A stretch of 64,000 nucleotides of DNA from Paucidesulfovibrio longus DSM 6739. Lineage in GTDB: Bacteria; Desulfobacterota; Desulfovibrionia; Desulfovibrionales; Desulfovibrionaceae. The notes under the pieces are model-generated. The model had not been told where the DNA came from and made no database searches. It was given only the letters and a program-made list of their open reading frames with translations. A program made the translations under genes and the position numbers. The DNA is taken from assembly GCF_000420485.1 (NCBI RefSeq), contig NZ_ATVA01000015.1, forward strand, positions 310,001 through 374,000. The letters run 5' to 3'. This document shows positions 36,929 to 45,255 of this stretch, piece after piece (the stretch's first letter is position 1; the number at the start of each line of letters is the position of its first letter).

Positions 36929-38934
36929 TCCCCCTTTTCCGAAGCGTTCAAGGACTTGGTCACGTAGGCCGCGGCGTCCCAGATGTCGCCGTCCGGCAGC
37001 AGCCAGCGGAACGGGGCCATGACCGTTTCGGGCACGCCCTCCATGGTCCGCCAGAAGACGTAGCCCATGCCCATCCCGGCGGGATAGGGCGCGGGCGCGG
37101 CAGCCATGCTCATGGCGGTTCCGGGGCCGCCGCCCTTGCCGTCGTCGCCGTGGCAGGTGGCGCAATAGACGCCGTAGACTTCCTTGCCGTGCTCCGTCGA
37201 TATCTCATGCCCTTCGCCGAGCCAGTTCTCCTCGCTCAGGGTCATGTAGTCCGCGGCCACCTTGCCCGTGGCGAAAACGCTGAGGGCCACCTTGCCCGTC
37301 TGCATCTCCCCGTTGCCGGACATGTCCATGGAACCGGACATATCGCCCATATCGCCCATGCCGCCCATGAACGTATCCATGAGGTACTTGATCAGATCCC
37401 AGCGTTCCCGCCAGGGCAGGAACTCGCCCCAGGCGGGCATGGCCGTGTCCTGGATGCCGTAGCTGATCTTGGCCATGTGCTCGCCCAAGGATTCCGGCCC
37501 CATCTTCTCGTCGCGCATCTCGCGGAAATCAGCGGGCTTTGGATCCAGAACCTGTCCGGCCCAGCCCTTTCCGTCTCCGGCGGGACCGTGGCAGCGGGAA
37601 CAGTTCACCAGGAAGGCTTTCTTGCCCCGCTCGTAGTTCACGCCCTGCGGGTATTTCTGCGACTTGAACACTTCGGGGAAAACGAAGTCCTCGCCTTCGG
37701 CCGGAGCCTTGGGAGCCTTCTCCGTCTGCGTGAACACCGTGCGCACGTAATGCACCACGTCCCAAATCTCCTTCTCGCCGTATTCCACCTTCCAGGCGGG
37801 CATGGCGCTCCAGGGCAAGCCCTCGCTGACGCGCCAGAAGTAGTCGTCGTCCTTGAAGTCGGGCTTGTCCACGGTGCCGTAGCTGCCGTCGCCGAAGTCC
37901 GGCGGCCTGGGCTGGAGGAAATCGGCGTAGGGGCCTTCTCCCCTGCCTGCCGGGCCGTGGCAGACCAGGCATTCGCGGGTGAAGATGTGCTTGCCGTTTT
38001 CAAGCGAGGCGATGCTCTGCGGCTCCGGGTTGGTCATGCCCGCATACGGAGCGGGCACGTCGCCCTCATCCGGGTCGCGCATCGCGGGACGCGAGAAGAT
38101 GCTGCGCACATAGCGGATGACGGCCCAGCGTTCATGCGGGGTCAGGCTTTCCTTCCACGGCGGCATGACCGTGCCCTGCACGCCTTCGGAAACATGCCAG
38201 TACCATTGCTCGGCGGGCATGTTCTTGAACGGCTCCTGCTTGAAGTCCGCCGGGGTGACCACCAGCGTGCCGCCGTAGGAACCCAGGCCGTTTCCGGAGC
38301 AGCCGTGGCAGGTCATGCAGCGGGAAACATACAGTTCCTTGCCTTCCTGCAATCCAGCCGCTTCCCAGGTGGGCCAGCCCGCGGCAACGCCTTCGGCCGG
38401 AACCGCCAGCGCCGGAGCCGGGTCAGGATCCGTTTCCCCCTCGTAGGGCGCGGGAGGCTCGATCATGCGTTCCATGGCCACACGGTCCCCATGATCGAAG
38501 AGATAATGCGAAACCGCTTCCAGATCCTCCTCCGAGAGGAAGGAGTAGCGCGGCATGATCGAAAGCGGGGAATACTTGCGCGGGTTCTTGAGGTGTTCGA
38601 TCTCCCAGGTGCGGCTGCGCTTGCGGCCCACGTAGGAAAGGTCCGGCCCGGTGCGTTCCGAGCCCAGGGTCAGAGGGCTGTCGAACACGAAATCGCCGCC
38701 GTTCGAAACCGGCCCCATGGCGTTGTCGCTCTCGCGGACATACTGCGTATGGCAGTAGTTGCAGCCGTTGGAATAATAGACCTTGTGCCCGCGCTCCTGC
38801 ACCGCGTCGTAGGGATGCGCGATGATGGACTGCTTCGGAGCCCACATCATGTCCGGCATGAACACGACCATGAGCACCATGATGCTGAAGACCACCATCC
38901 CGCCGAAAACAGTGAAGCGGAAAGTCATCTTCAT
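36925..38934 (-). CDS. ccoO: Cytochrome c oxidase cbb3 subunit II (CcoO) fused to four extra c-type cytochrome modules
   Basis: Residues 1-165 are CcoO/FixO: N-terminal TM helix, heme c site CNYCH at 58-62, and 'GPDLSYVGRKRS'. A normal CcoO is near 200 residues with one heme. Here the chain runs to 669 residues with four more sites: CMTCH 206-210, CLVCH 322-326, CSRCH 445-449 and CATCH 591-595, each followed by M-P-x-W-like axial Met regions (VMPPW, AMPAW). It faces the periplasm and feeds electrons to CcoN. It replaces the heme-bearing half of CcoP, since the separate CcoP-like protein has no heme (inference). It overlaps ccoN by 4 bases. Confidence 0.88.
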   Translation of the reverse strand: MKMTFRFTVFGGMVVFSIMVLMVVFMPDMMWAPKQSIIAHPYDAVQERGHKVYYSNGCNYCHTQYVRESDNAMGPVSNGGDFVFDSPLTLGSERTGPDLSYVGRKRSRTWEIEHLKNPRKYSPLSIMPRYSFLSEEDLEAVSHYLFDHGDRVAMERMIEPPAPYEGETDPDPAPALAVPAEGVAAGWPTWEAAGLQEGKELYVSRCMTCHGCSGNGLGSYGGTLVVTPADFKQEPFKNMPAEQWYWHVSEGVQGTVMPPWKESLTPHERWAVIRYVRSIFSRPAMRDPDEGDVPAPYAGMTNPEPQSIASLENGKHIFTRECLVCHGPAGRGEGPYADFLQPRPPDFGDGSYGTVDKPDFKDDDYFWRVSEGLPWSAMPAWKVEYGEKEIWDVVHYVRTVFTQTEKAPKAPAEGEDFVFPEVFKSQKYPQGVNYERGKKAFLVNCSRCHGPAGDGKGWAGQVLDPKPADFREMRDEKMGPESLGEHMAKISYGIQDTAMPAWGEFLPWRERWDLIKYLMDTFMGGMGDMGDMSGSMDMSGNGEMQTGKVALSVFATGKVAADYMTLSEENWLGEGHEISTEHGKEVYGVYCATCHGDDGKGGGPGTAMSMAAAPAPYPAGMGMGYVFWRTMEGVPETVMAPFRWLLPDGDIWDAAAYVTKSLNASEKGE

Positions 38935-40334
38935 GACGCCACCTCCTGTCCGGCGCCCGGCTCAGCCACAGGCAGGCCGGGTTCCACGATGGGCTTGCCC
39001 GCGAAGTAGGTCAGCAGCACGTTCCAGGAAAAGAGAATGAAGCTGATGACCACGAGCACGCCGCCGATGGCCCGCAGAGCCATGAACGGCCGCAGGCCGG
39101 GCAGCACGCTCCAGATGGGCAGGCCCTGGTGAATCCAGGCCGAACCCTGCACGATTCCGGTCAGGAAGAATCCGCCGAAGAAGAAAAGAAAGCCGATGAA
39201 ATAAACGCTGTACTGCACGTTGACCAGCGCGCGGCTGTAGAGTCCGCGTCCGAGTATGCGCGGCATGATGTAGAAGATGCCGCCCATGACCGTGGAGGCC
39301 GCGAAGAACATCAGCGCGAGGTGCGCGTGGCCGGGCACGTACTGCGTGAAGTGCGTGAGGTTGTTGATGGCCCGCAGGGACTGGTGCGACCCCTGGTAGG
39401 AGACGAGCACGTAGGCGGCCCAGCCCGTGACGGCGAAGCGCAGCGGAATGCTGGAGAAGAAGCGGTTCCAGTTGCCGCGCATGGTCAGGAAGATGTTCAT
39501 CATGATCGCCAGAACCGGGATGACCATGCCGATGCTCTCGGCCACGCCGAAGGTCTTCAGCCAATAGGGAATGGGCGACCAGAGCAGATGGTGCGCGCCC
39601 ACGCCCGTATAGAAGAAGATGATGCCCCAGAAGCCCACCAGGGACAGCACGTGGCTGTAGAGCGGGGTGCGCGTGTCCAGGGGGATGAGGTAGTAGATCA
39701 CCGGAAGCAGGCCCGTCGTGAACCAGAGGCCCAGGACATTGTGGCCGTAGAACCAGTTGTAGAAGGAATCGTTGATGCCGACCGACGCGCCCGCGGGCAC
39801 GTTCCACATCACGTTGCCGATGAAGTAGAGGATCGGCATCCAGATGACCGTGCCGGTGATATACCAGAGGCTGACGTAGAGCTTCTTTTCCACCCTGTGG
39901 GCGATGGTCATGTAGATATTCAAAAGATTCAGGAGCAAGACGATCATCACGCCCACGTCAACGATCCAGGGAAGTTCCGCATATTCGCGGCTCTGCGTGT
40001 TGCCGTTCAGTATGGACGCTATGCCGAGCAGCATGGCCGCGTTCCAAAGCAGCATGCAGACGTTGCCGAGCTTCTCGCTCCAGATTCTGCGTCCGGTGAG
40101 CTTCGGGACGATATAGTACCATGCGCCCATCATGCCCATGGAAAGCCAGGCGAACATCACCGTGTTGGTATGCGCCTGGCGCAATCTGCCGAAAACGAGC
40201 CAGGGCACGCCCTGGAACATGTCCGGAAATACGAATTCCAGCGCCAGGACAAGACCCATGAGGGTTCCCAGCACCACCCAGAGGCTTGCGGAGAGCATGA
40301 AATTCAGGCTCGCACTGTTTTGTTTGTCGAACAT
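38931..40334 (-). CDS. ccoN: cbb3-type cytochrome c oxidase catalytic subunit I
   Basis: This is a 467-residue polytopic heme-copper oxidase subunit with about 12 helices. His ligands are visible: 'RLRQAHTNTVMFAW' (low-spin heme), 'NWFYGHNVLGLWF' (CuB region), 'GAHHLLWSPIPYW' (CuB His-His), and 'YVPGHAHLALMFF' (heme). It reduces O2 in the inner membrane and pumps protons. It lacks nothing obvious. It is the first gene of the ccoN-ccoO-ccoS-ccoP-like operon. A high-affinity oxidase in this setting is consistent with oxygen detoxification or micro-oxic growth. Confidence 0.95.
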   Translation of the reverse strand: MFDKQNSASLNFMLSASLWVVLGTLMGLVLALEFVFPDMFQGVPWLVFGRLRQAHTNTVMFAWLSMGMMGAWYYIVPKLTGRRIWSEKLGNVCMLLWNAAMLLGIASILNGNTQSREYAELPWIVDVGVMIVLLLNLLNIYMTIAHRVEKKLYVSLWYITGTVIWMPILYFIGNVMWNVPAGASVGINDSFYNWFYGHNVLGLWFTTGLLPVIYYLIPLDTRTPLYSHVLSLVGFWGIIFFYTGVGAHHLLWSPIPYWLKTFGVAESIGMVIPVLAIMMNIFLTMRGNWNRFFSSIPLRFAVTGWAAYVLVSYQGSHQSLRAINNLTHFTQYVPGHAHLALMFFAASTVMGGIFYIMPRILGRGLYSRALVNVQYSVYFIGFLFFFGGFFLTGIVQGSAWIHQGLPIWSVLPGLRPFMALRAIGGVLVVISFILFSWNVLLTYFAGKPIVEPGLPVAEPGAGQEVAS

Positions 40335-40799
40335 GCAATACTCCAGACTATAGTTCGGTTCTCTAGAACATTTAAAATGACGACAAATGACTAATGTACA
40401 ATATTAATCCGAGAAATGACGGTCGCATTCAACGTTCAACGCCAATATGGACAACCACAATTTCTTCAAATAAGCGCACTCTAATCCACTGATTGCTTTT
40501 ATGTCAATTGAACCTGTTTTTTCGTGTTTATTTTTTTGTCACAAAACCCTTCACAGACAACGTATTGCAAACGAAAACAATGCATCTGCCTTGCGTCAAC
40601 AATTCTTCGGACAAAGCTGCCTCGCCGTCATCAGTCCCCTTTTGCGATCGAATCGGTTCGAAGGCCGCCATCCGGCCGGAACGCATTGAACTTGTTCATG
40701 CGCGGTGGTATCGGTCGATACAGGATGCATAATTTGTAGCTGCGGGACAGCCGGGCGCGAAACGCCGGGAGCATGACGGAAACAGCGAAAGGAGCAGGC
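40335..40799. other. AT-rich divergent intergenic region between ccoN and a secreted protein gene
   Basis: About 465 bp without a supported gene. It is markedly AT-rich in 40340-40640 compared with its flanks. It contains an inverted repeat GTATCG-GT-CGATAC at 40708-40721 and a repeated TTCAACG at about 40427-40442 near the ccoN side. It probably holds the promoters of both divergent units. I see no convincing sigma-70 or FNR site. Confidence 0.5.
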
Positions 40800-41294
40800 A
40801 TGAAGTCAGCCGGAAAAATCCATCTCGTCCTCTGCTGCATTGCGGCGCTGCTGCTGGCGGGCCTGCCCGCGCGTGCGGCCCAGCCTGGGCAGGGCGGAGC
40901 GGACCGCCCCCTGGAAATGGTCAAGGCCATCTACGCCCCCTACCTTGGCAAGGCTCCCATGACCGCCTCCTGGCTGGACCAGCTGGCTCCCATCGCCGCG
41001 CCCAGGCTCGCGGCCCTGCTGGAGCGCGAACGCTCCTGCCAGGCGCAGTACCTCAAGGCCTGCAAATATCTCTTCGACGTGATCGCCAACGGCGAAAAGC
41101 CCGACGTGCGCGGCCTGCAACTGCAACTGGCCGCGCCCAGCAAGGAAACCATGGAAATCGCCGCCATGTTTACGAACAACGGCGCGCCTGCGCGGCTGGT
41201 CTACCAATTCCGGAAGATGGGCGGCAAATGGCTGCTGGAAGATATCCGCTCCATGGAAGGCGAGACATGGAGCCTCGTGAAGCTGCTGCAATGA
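40800..41294 (+). CDS. Secreted small protein of unknown function (possibly DUF3828-like)
   Basis: This 164-residue protein starts at the ATG at 40800 behind AAAGGAGCAGGC. A signal peptide is clear (positive MKSAGK, hydrophobic stretch to about residue 25, then LPARAAQP), so it is periplasmic. The mature part is a small alpha/beta domain with 'WLDQLAPIAAPRLAALLERERSC' and 'GGKWLLEDIRS'. The C-terminal 'W-x-L-x-D-I' pattern and the size resemble DUF3828 / NTF2-like periplasmic proteins; confidence in that family is low. It is divergent from ccoN, so a link to the oxidase is possible only by position. Confidence 0.6.
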   Translation: MKSAGKIHLVLCCIAALLLAGLPARAAQPGQGGADRPLEMVKAIYAPYLGKAPMTASWLDQLAPIAAPRLAALLERERSCQAQYLKACKYLFDVIANGEKPDVRGLQLQLAAPSKETMEIAAMFTNNGAPARLVYQFRKMGGKWLLEDIRSMEGETWSLVKLLQ

Positions 41295-41361
41295 GGTGAG
41301 AACCGGACAAGCCGGGGACGGGACACCCGGCCAGGGCGGCCTACGGGCCGGCCCGAAAAGC

Positions 41362-41391
41362 GCCGGGCGGCGCGGGCAGGCGCCGCCCGGC
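41362..41391. terminator. GC-rich hairpin between convergent genes
   Basis: A 12-bp stem GCCGGGCGGCGC / GCGCCGCCCGGC with a 6-base loop. No T tract follows on the + strand, so it is a weak candidate terminator. Confidence 0.45.
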
Positions 41392-41420
41392 CAATAAACG
41401 GAGCAAAGCGGACGAAACAG

Positions 41421-42707
41421 CTATCTCCGGAAGCGGTTGCGCAGGGCAAAGCCGAAAAGCGCGGCCTGGAACGTTATCAGGAGCTGCCAGAAGAGCATCC
41501 AGAGGCGCGTCGCGCCCCAAAAGCCATCCGCCGCAGTGGGCTGCTCCCGGAGCAGCGGGATGTAATAGAGGTAGTGGCCGGGGAAGACCCAGGGCAGGAG
41601 CGGCAATAGAACGAAAAGCAGCAGCCAGCAGAGCGCCAGGACCGGCTTCTCTCCGAATCCGCTGAGCAGCTTGTAGGCCCGCAGGGCATGGCGGGTCATG
41701 CGCTCGGAAGCCGCGTCGAACGTGGGCAAGGCCCACTGCCCGGCGATTTTCCAAAGCACGCGCGCGGCACGCCGCGCCTTGCCTTGCCGAACCCTTCGCA
41801 CGGCCCGCTGCAATCGCGCCCGGCACTTGTTGGAAACCAGCCCGGCAAGCGCCTCTCTTCCGACCTCCCGCAAGGACCGGGTCCGTTGCGTCATGAGCTT
41901 GAGCTGCGCCTCCTTTTCCGCGATGTGCCAGCGCGAGGCCTCGTATTCGTTGTGCTCGTCCTTGTACTTGCGCTTCATGCGCTGGTAGAAGTCGCGCGTG
42001 GCCTGGAGCTGCCCCAGCTCATCCTCTACGGCCACCTTGATCCGGCCGTGCTCCTCCGGCCACTCGCAGTTAACGAAATGCAGGTTGGCGACATTGAGCA
42101 CGCCGTTGAAGTTCAGCTTCGCCTTTCGCAAGTCGGGACAATCCCGGAAATAGATCGGTTCCGGGCCGATGCTGGCGCGGACAAAGCACAATTCGATTTC
42201 AGGTTCAAGCTTGAGGTTTGCGAAAATGCATTGCTTTAGAAAACTCGCATCAGTGAACCACACGTGCCCCTTGAAGTTCGTAGAACCGAAACCCACTCCC
42301 CCCCCGAAGATCGCTTTCCAGAAATCCGCTTTCCCCTCGAAGCTCGCGATCGAGAAATTCGCTGCCCCCCCGAAGCTCGCTTCACGGAAATACGCTGCCC
42401 CCTCAAATCGAGCATGGTGAAAAGATATCGCAGGAAGGGGGCACGCCTTCTCGAAACAGATATCCCCCGGAAAGACCACCCCCCTCAAATCGCACCGCGC
42501 CCCCTCGTCCTCCAAATCCACGGTGGCCTGGATGCGCTCCGAGATCAGCGCGTTGAACTCGTCCACGGATAGCGGCCTGCCCGCCAAATCCAGCTTGAGA
42601 TGCTTGGGCGCATGGAACACGCAATACTCTTTCCCGCCCGCCGGATCGGTCCAGACCGGTTCCTGCGGGTCCGCCCATCTGAACTCGGCGCATTTGCAAC
42701 AGGCCAT
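41421..42707 (-). CDS. Pentapeptide-repeat membrane protein
   Basis: The 428-residue protein starts at the ATG at 42707 behind GGAGGAATC; a longer upstream frame is rejected. The first 60 residues are Cys-rich (MACCKCAEFRW), then pentapeptide-like A(D/N)LxF repeats from about 75-185 (FEGAAYFREASFGGAANF, 'FKGHVWFTDASF') forming a right-handed beta-helix. A long charged helical region follows, and two hydrophobic helices lie near the C-terminus (VLALCWLLLFVLLPLLPWVF and LWMLFWQLLITFQAALFGF). Such proteins are poorly understood, and the beta-helix may bind a partner or mimic DNA. It ends next to the island border. Confidence 0.8.
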   Translation of the reverse strand: MACCKCAEFRWADPQEPVWTDPAGGKEYCVFHAPKHLKLDLAGRPLSVDEFNALISERIQATVDLEDEGARCDLRGVVFPGDICFEKACPLPAISFHHARFEGAAYFREASFGGAANFSIASFEGKADFWKAIFGGGVGFGSTNFKGHVWFTDASFLKQCIFANLKLEPEIELCFVRASIGPEPIYFRDCPDLRKAKLNFNGVLNVANLHFVNCEWPEEHGRIKVAVEDELGQLQATRDFYQRMKRKYKDEHNEYEASRWHIAEKEAQLKLMTQRTRSLREVGREALAGLVSNKCRARLQRAVRRVRQGKARRAARVLWKIAGQWALPTFDAASERMTRHALRAYKLLSGFGEKPVLALCWLLLFVLLPLLPWVFPGHYLYYIPLLREQPTAADGFWGATRLWMLFWQLLITFQAALFGFALRNRFRR

Positions 42708-42894
42708 GATTCCTCCGCGATGTACGTTTCGGAAGAACAATATAGAATGCATCGCCCGGCAACAAGTGCGCGAACGGCGCAAAGCAGCCCGCAGTGCGAA
42801 CGGCGCAACCCGCCCGCAGAACACACCGAGCGACAGGAGCAGAGGACAAACGAAAAGGGCCGGATCATTGCTGATACGGCCCTTTGACATTCGG

Positions 42895-42923
42895 TGGTGG
42901 AGACGAAGAGATTTGAACTCTAA
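42895..42923 (-). repeat. Candidate attachment-site fragment: 3' end of a tRNA or tmRNA
   Basis: On the minus strand this reads as a T-arm half and acceptor 3' strand: GAGTTCAAATCTC then CGTCTCC, A and the encoded CCA. No D-arm, anticodon arm or 5' acceptor lies upstream, so it is only a 3' end. Such fragments are left when an integrase recombines in a tRNA or tmRNA gene. The integrase gene starts 150 bp away. Which RNA gene it comes from cannot be told from the window. Confidence 0.65.
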
Positions 42924-42981
42924 AGAAACGAGCCTTCACAGGTCCGCACAAGAGCGCACAGAAAGCATAAAAAGTCCTTTG

Positions 42982-43008
42982 TTGACAGCAATTAATGACG
43001 TGTATTAT
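42982..43008 (+). promoter_or_regulatory. Candidate promoter for the integrase gene
   Basis: A perfect TTGACA at 42982-42987 and TATTAT at 43003-43008 with a 15-base spacer (shorter than ideal), in AT-rich sequence 65 bp before the start codon. Confidence 0.45.
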
Positions 43009-43052
43009 GTTCACACAATCACACTGGAAAAACCTGAGTGTCACGCTAAAAA

Positions 43053-43072
43053 GTTGTACAGGGGTTGTACAG
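43053..43072 (+). repeat. Tandem GTTGTACAG pair overlapping the integrase start region
   Basis: Two copies of the 9-base GTTGTACAG at 43053-43061 and 43064-43072 (period 11, one helical turn) lie immediately before the ATG at 43074. This could be an arm-type or operator site for autoregulation. Function not shown. Confidence 0.45.
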
Positions 43073-43073
43073 A

Positions 43074-44336
43074 ATGGCTGCCTCCAGATTTTACAAGACC
43101 GAGTTCAAGGGTGTCCGCTACCGGAAGCACGCCACTAGAAAGCATGGCGTGCAGGCTGATCGGTATTATGTGCTGACGTACAAGATCGACGGCAAGACCA
43201 AGACCGAGGCGGTCGGGTGGGCCTCAGAGGGCGTAAAGCCGTCTGAAGCGTATGATCTTCATTGCCAGCTCCTCCAGAACCGCAAGAAGGGACAGGGGCC
43301 GAGGACCATAGCCGAGATGCGCGCCGAGGGCGATGAGGAACGAGCTGAGCGTGAGGCAGAGAACAGACGCCAGGCGCGTCTGAATATTTCGTTTAAAAAG
43401 TACTTCGAGAAGTACTATCTCCCGGAAGTGCTGCAAGCGAACCGACCTGAAACCGTGGATAAAACTAAAATCCAGGTGGATAAATGGATAGATCCGGTCG
43501 TTCAGGAACTTCCTATGCGTGAGATTACACTTGAGTATATCAAACGGATTCGGGCGAATCTGAACAAGAAGGAGCGCAGTCCTCGGACCATTCAGTATGT
43601 TTTCGTTTCCTTCAATGCCATTTGGAATATGGCCAGGGAGGACGGCTTCGTCGAGGGCGAAAGTCCGGCCAAGAAGCGGAGCTTCCGTAAGACTATGCCC
43701 ACGGTCGATAACCGGCGGGAGCGTTTTCTGACGAGAGACGAAGAGGACAAACTGCTCGCTGAGTTGGCTCGCCGGAGTCGGCAGTTACACGATATGGCTT
43801 TGCTTTCCATAGAGTGCGGTCTGAGGCGGGGCGAGATCTTCGCTCTGACATGGGATTGCGTGGATTTCGAGTCCGAAACCCTGCACCTGCGGCGCACTAA
43901 AAGCAACAAAAGTCGTTGGGTGCCTCTCACGCAACGAGCCAAGGCAATGTTGCTGATTATGGAGCCGGGCAGTGTCGGTGAGTTTGTATTCCTCGATCGA
44001 TTCGGCAATCAGCTCAAAGCGCTCTCCAATTCATTCGACAAGGCCGTGGATAAGGTCGGCTTGAATGATGGCATCACTGACCGGAAGATGAAAATAGTCT
44101 TTCACTCCCTACGGCATTCCTATGCCAGCAACTTCCTCAAGGCGGGCGGGAGTCTTTATGCTCTTTCCAAGCTGATGGGGCATGGCAGTATAAATGTGAC
44201 CGAGCGCTATGGTCATTTGGTCAATGACGATCTGGTTGCCGCCACCAAACAGATGGAGGCGAGTCGGACGAGCGAGAGGAGCGGTGGGAAGGTTGTTCCT
44301 CTGCATAAGGCACAAAGCTCCTCCAATAGCTTCTAA
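43074..44336 (+). CDS. Tyrosine recombinase (phage-type integrase)
   Basis: The 420-residue protein has an N-terminal arm-binding/SAM-like region and a C-terminal catalytic domain with Arg251 in GLRRGEIFALTW, His344 and Arg347 in HSLRHSYAS, His370 in GHGS, and Tyr379 in VTERYGHL. All catalytic residues of the family are visible. It integrates a mobile element at an att site. The ATG at 43074 is favoured over TTG at 43065. It is flanked on the left by a tRNA/tmRNA 3'-end fragment and on the right by a degenerate tRNA-Arg, so it probably owns one of these sites. GC and codon use are lower than in the core region. Confidence 0.92.
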   Translation: MAASRFYKTEFKGVRYRKHATRKHGVQADRYYVLTYKIDGKTKTEAVGWASEGVKPSEAYDLHCQLLQNRKKGQGPRTIAEMRAEGDEERAEREAENRRQARLNISFKKYFEKYYLPEVLQANRPETVDKTKIQVDKWIDPVVQELPMREITLEYIKRIRANLNKKERSPRTIQYVFVSFNAIWNMAREDGFVEGESPAKKRSFRKTMPTVDNRRERFLTRDEEDKLLAELARRSRQLHDMALLSIECGLRRGEIFALTWDCVDFESETLHLRRTKSNKSRWVPLTQRAKAMLLIMEPGSVGEFVFLDRFGNQLKALSNSFDKAVDKVGLNDGITDRKMKIVFHSLRHSYASNFLKAGGSLYALSKLMGHGSINVTERYGHLVNDDLVAATKQMEASRTSERSGGKVVPLHKAQSSSNSF

Positions 44337-44451
44337 CCGGAACGCTCTGTTTTTTGCGACCTTTTCAGCGAATACTGAGCTGTGTGCAGCTGAAGCACCC
44401 CACCTAGAACCGGAACCCATCCTGAGGTTGGCATATCCGGTTGGCAGTGCG

Positions 44452-44485
44452 AAAAGAAAGGGCTAGCCTCAAATCGAGACTAACC
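44452..44485 (-). terminator. Rho-independent terminator downstream of the tRNA-Arg-like gene
   Basis: On the minus strand a 10-bp stem with two G-U pairs (GGTTAGTCTC / GAGGCTAGCC) is followed by CTTTCTTTT. It lies 22 bases after the tRNA-like 3' end and supports a formerly transcribed tRNA gene. Confidence 0.75.
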
Positions 44486-44506
44486 ATTTATTATATTGAA
44501 AGAATA

Positions 44507-44580
44507 ATGCCCCGGCAAGATTCAAACTTGCGGCACATGGATTAGGAATCTCGTGCTCTATCCTACTGAGCTACGGGGCC
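44507..44580 (-). tRNA. Degenerate tRNA-Arg (anticodon CCT), possibly a pseudo-tRNA
   Basis: On the minus strand the folded layout is acceptor GGCCCCG, D-arm GCTC...GAGC, anticodon loop TTCCTAA (anticodon CCT), T-arm GCAAG-TTTGAAT-CTTGC and 3' acceptor CGGGGCA. The acceptor pairs in 6 of 7 positions. The anticodon stem (CGAGA against TCCAT) pairs in only two of five positions and no CCA is encoded. This suggests a chimera: recombination within the anticodon loop has replaced one half of the gene. It has its own terminator. A functional copy is probably elsewhere in the genome. Confidence 0.6.
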
Positions 44581-44669
44581 ACATAAAGACCAATGATTGT
44601 GGCATGTTAAAGAACAGTTTCGTTGGCAGAGCCATCCGCCGTTCACCCCGGAAAACCCCGATTTGACGC

Positions 44670-44686
44670 GCACAGGATTAGGAATC
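44670..44686 (+). repeat. Second copy of the tRNA-Arg anticodon-loop core (att-like)
   Basis: GCACAGGATTAGGAATC repeats the sequence GCACATGGATTAGGAATC at 44533-44550 inside the tRNA-Arg-like gene, with one base missing. The two direct copies are 137 bp apart, as expected for an att core left by insertion or excision. Confidence 0.55.
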
Positions 44687-44805
44687 CGAGCAATACATTT
44701 AATCCATTGAAATAATTGAAGAAAAATCCATAAAATGTCAGAGATAGCCTCGGAAAACTGGACCACTCGTCAAGGTGGACGTAAACAAGCCCAAGGAGGC
44801 TGTTG

Positions 44806-45201
44806 ATGTCCAAGCAGAGAAAAAAATTTACCGCCGAGCTCAAGACCCGTGTCGCCCTGGATGCTTTGTCCAACGAGCGCACGCTTTCCGTGATCGCCAG
44901 CAAGTATAGCGTACACCCCCAATCAGGTTGCCCAGTGGAAAAAGCAGGCCAAGGAAGGCATCACCGCTTCTTTCTCTGACAAGGTCCAGCAGACCCAGCA
45001 AAGCGATGAGACTCAGATCAAGAAGCTTCACGCCAAGATCATGCAATTCATCATGTAGAAGGATTTCTTCCAGCAAACCTTCGCCAAAATCTGAGCTGCG
45101 AGCGTAGGCGTGACATCTTCGACATGGGCAATCCAGTGCTCAGCGTCCGGCAGCAATGCCGATCTATCAGACAGGGCCTCAAAATCATAGCCTCTAGTTG
45201 A
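44806..45201 (+). mobile_element. IS3-family insertion sequence remnant (orfA pseudogene plus start of orfB)
   Basis: From the ATG at 44806 behind AAGGAGG the frame reads SKQRKKFTAELKTRVALDAL, an IS3 OrfA N-terminus with a helix-turn-helix. A surplus C in the run at about 44915-44920 shifts the frame; the next frame continues QVAQWKKQAKEGITASFSD and 'LHAKIMQF' to a stop in place of the usual leucine zipper, then more OrfA sequence to a stop at 45094. From 45100, 'DMGNPVLSVRQQC' is the start of OrfB, cut at 45201. No terminal inverted repeat is seen. It lies 86 bp before cas6 and suggests the cas locus arrived with or next to IS activity. Confidence 0.75.
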
Positions 45202-45226
45202 CGTAGTCAGATATGCAGGACAGCCG

Positions 45227-45255
45227 TTGCCAATACTTATAGATGATGGTAACAT
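45227..45255 (+). promoter_or_regulatory. Candidate promoter for the cas6-cas2 operon
   Basis: TTGCCA at 45227-45232, a 17-bp spacer and TAACAT at 45250-45255 sit 33 bases before the cas6 ATG. The region is AT-rich. No regulator site is evident. Confidence 0.4.

Noticed and set aside
40708-40721. GTATCG-GT-CGATAC inverted repeat as a regulator site
   Set aside because: Only 6-bp arms and one copy. It cannot be assigned to a regulator without comparison.
40493-40739. Small overlapping open frames in the region upstream of the secreted protein
   Set aside because: Three frames overlap, none has a convincing ribosome site or protein-like composition; the region is AT-rich intergenic DNA.
44643-44903. 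Minus-strand open frame overlapping the IS remnant
   Set aside because: It runs opposite to a recognisable IS3 OrfA and has no family features.
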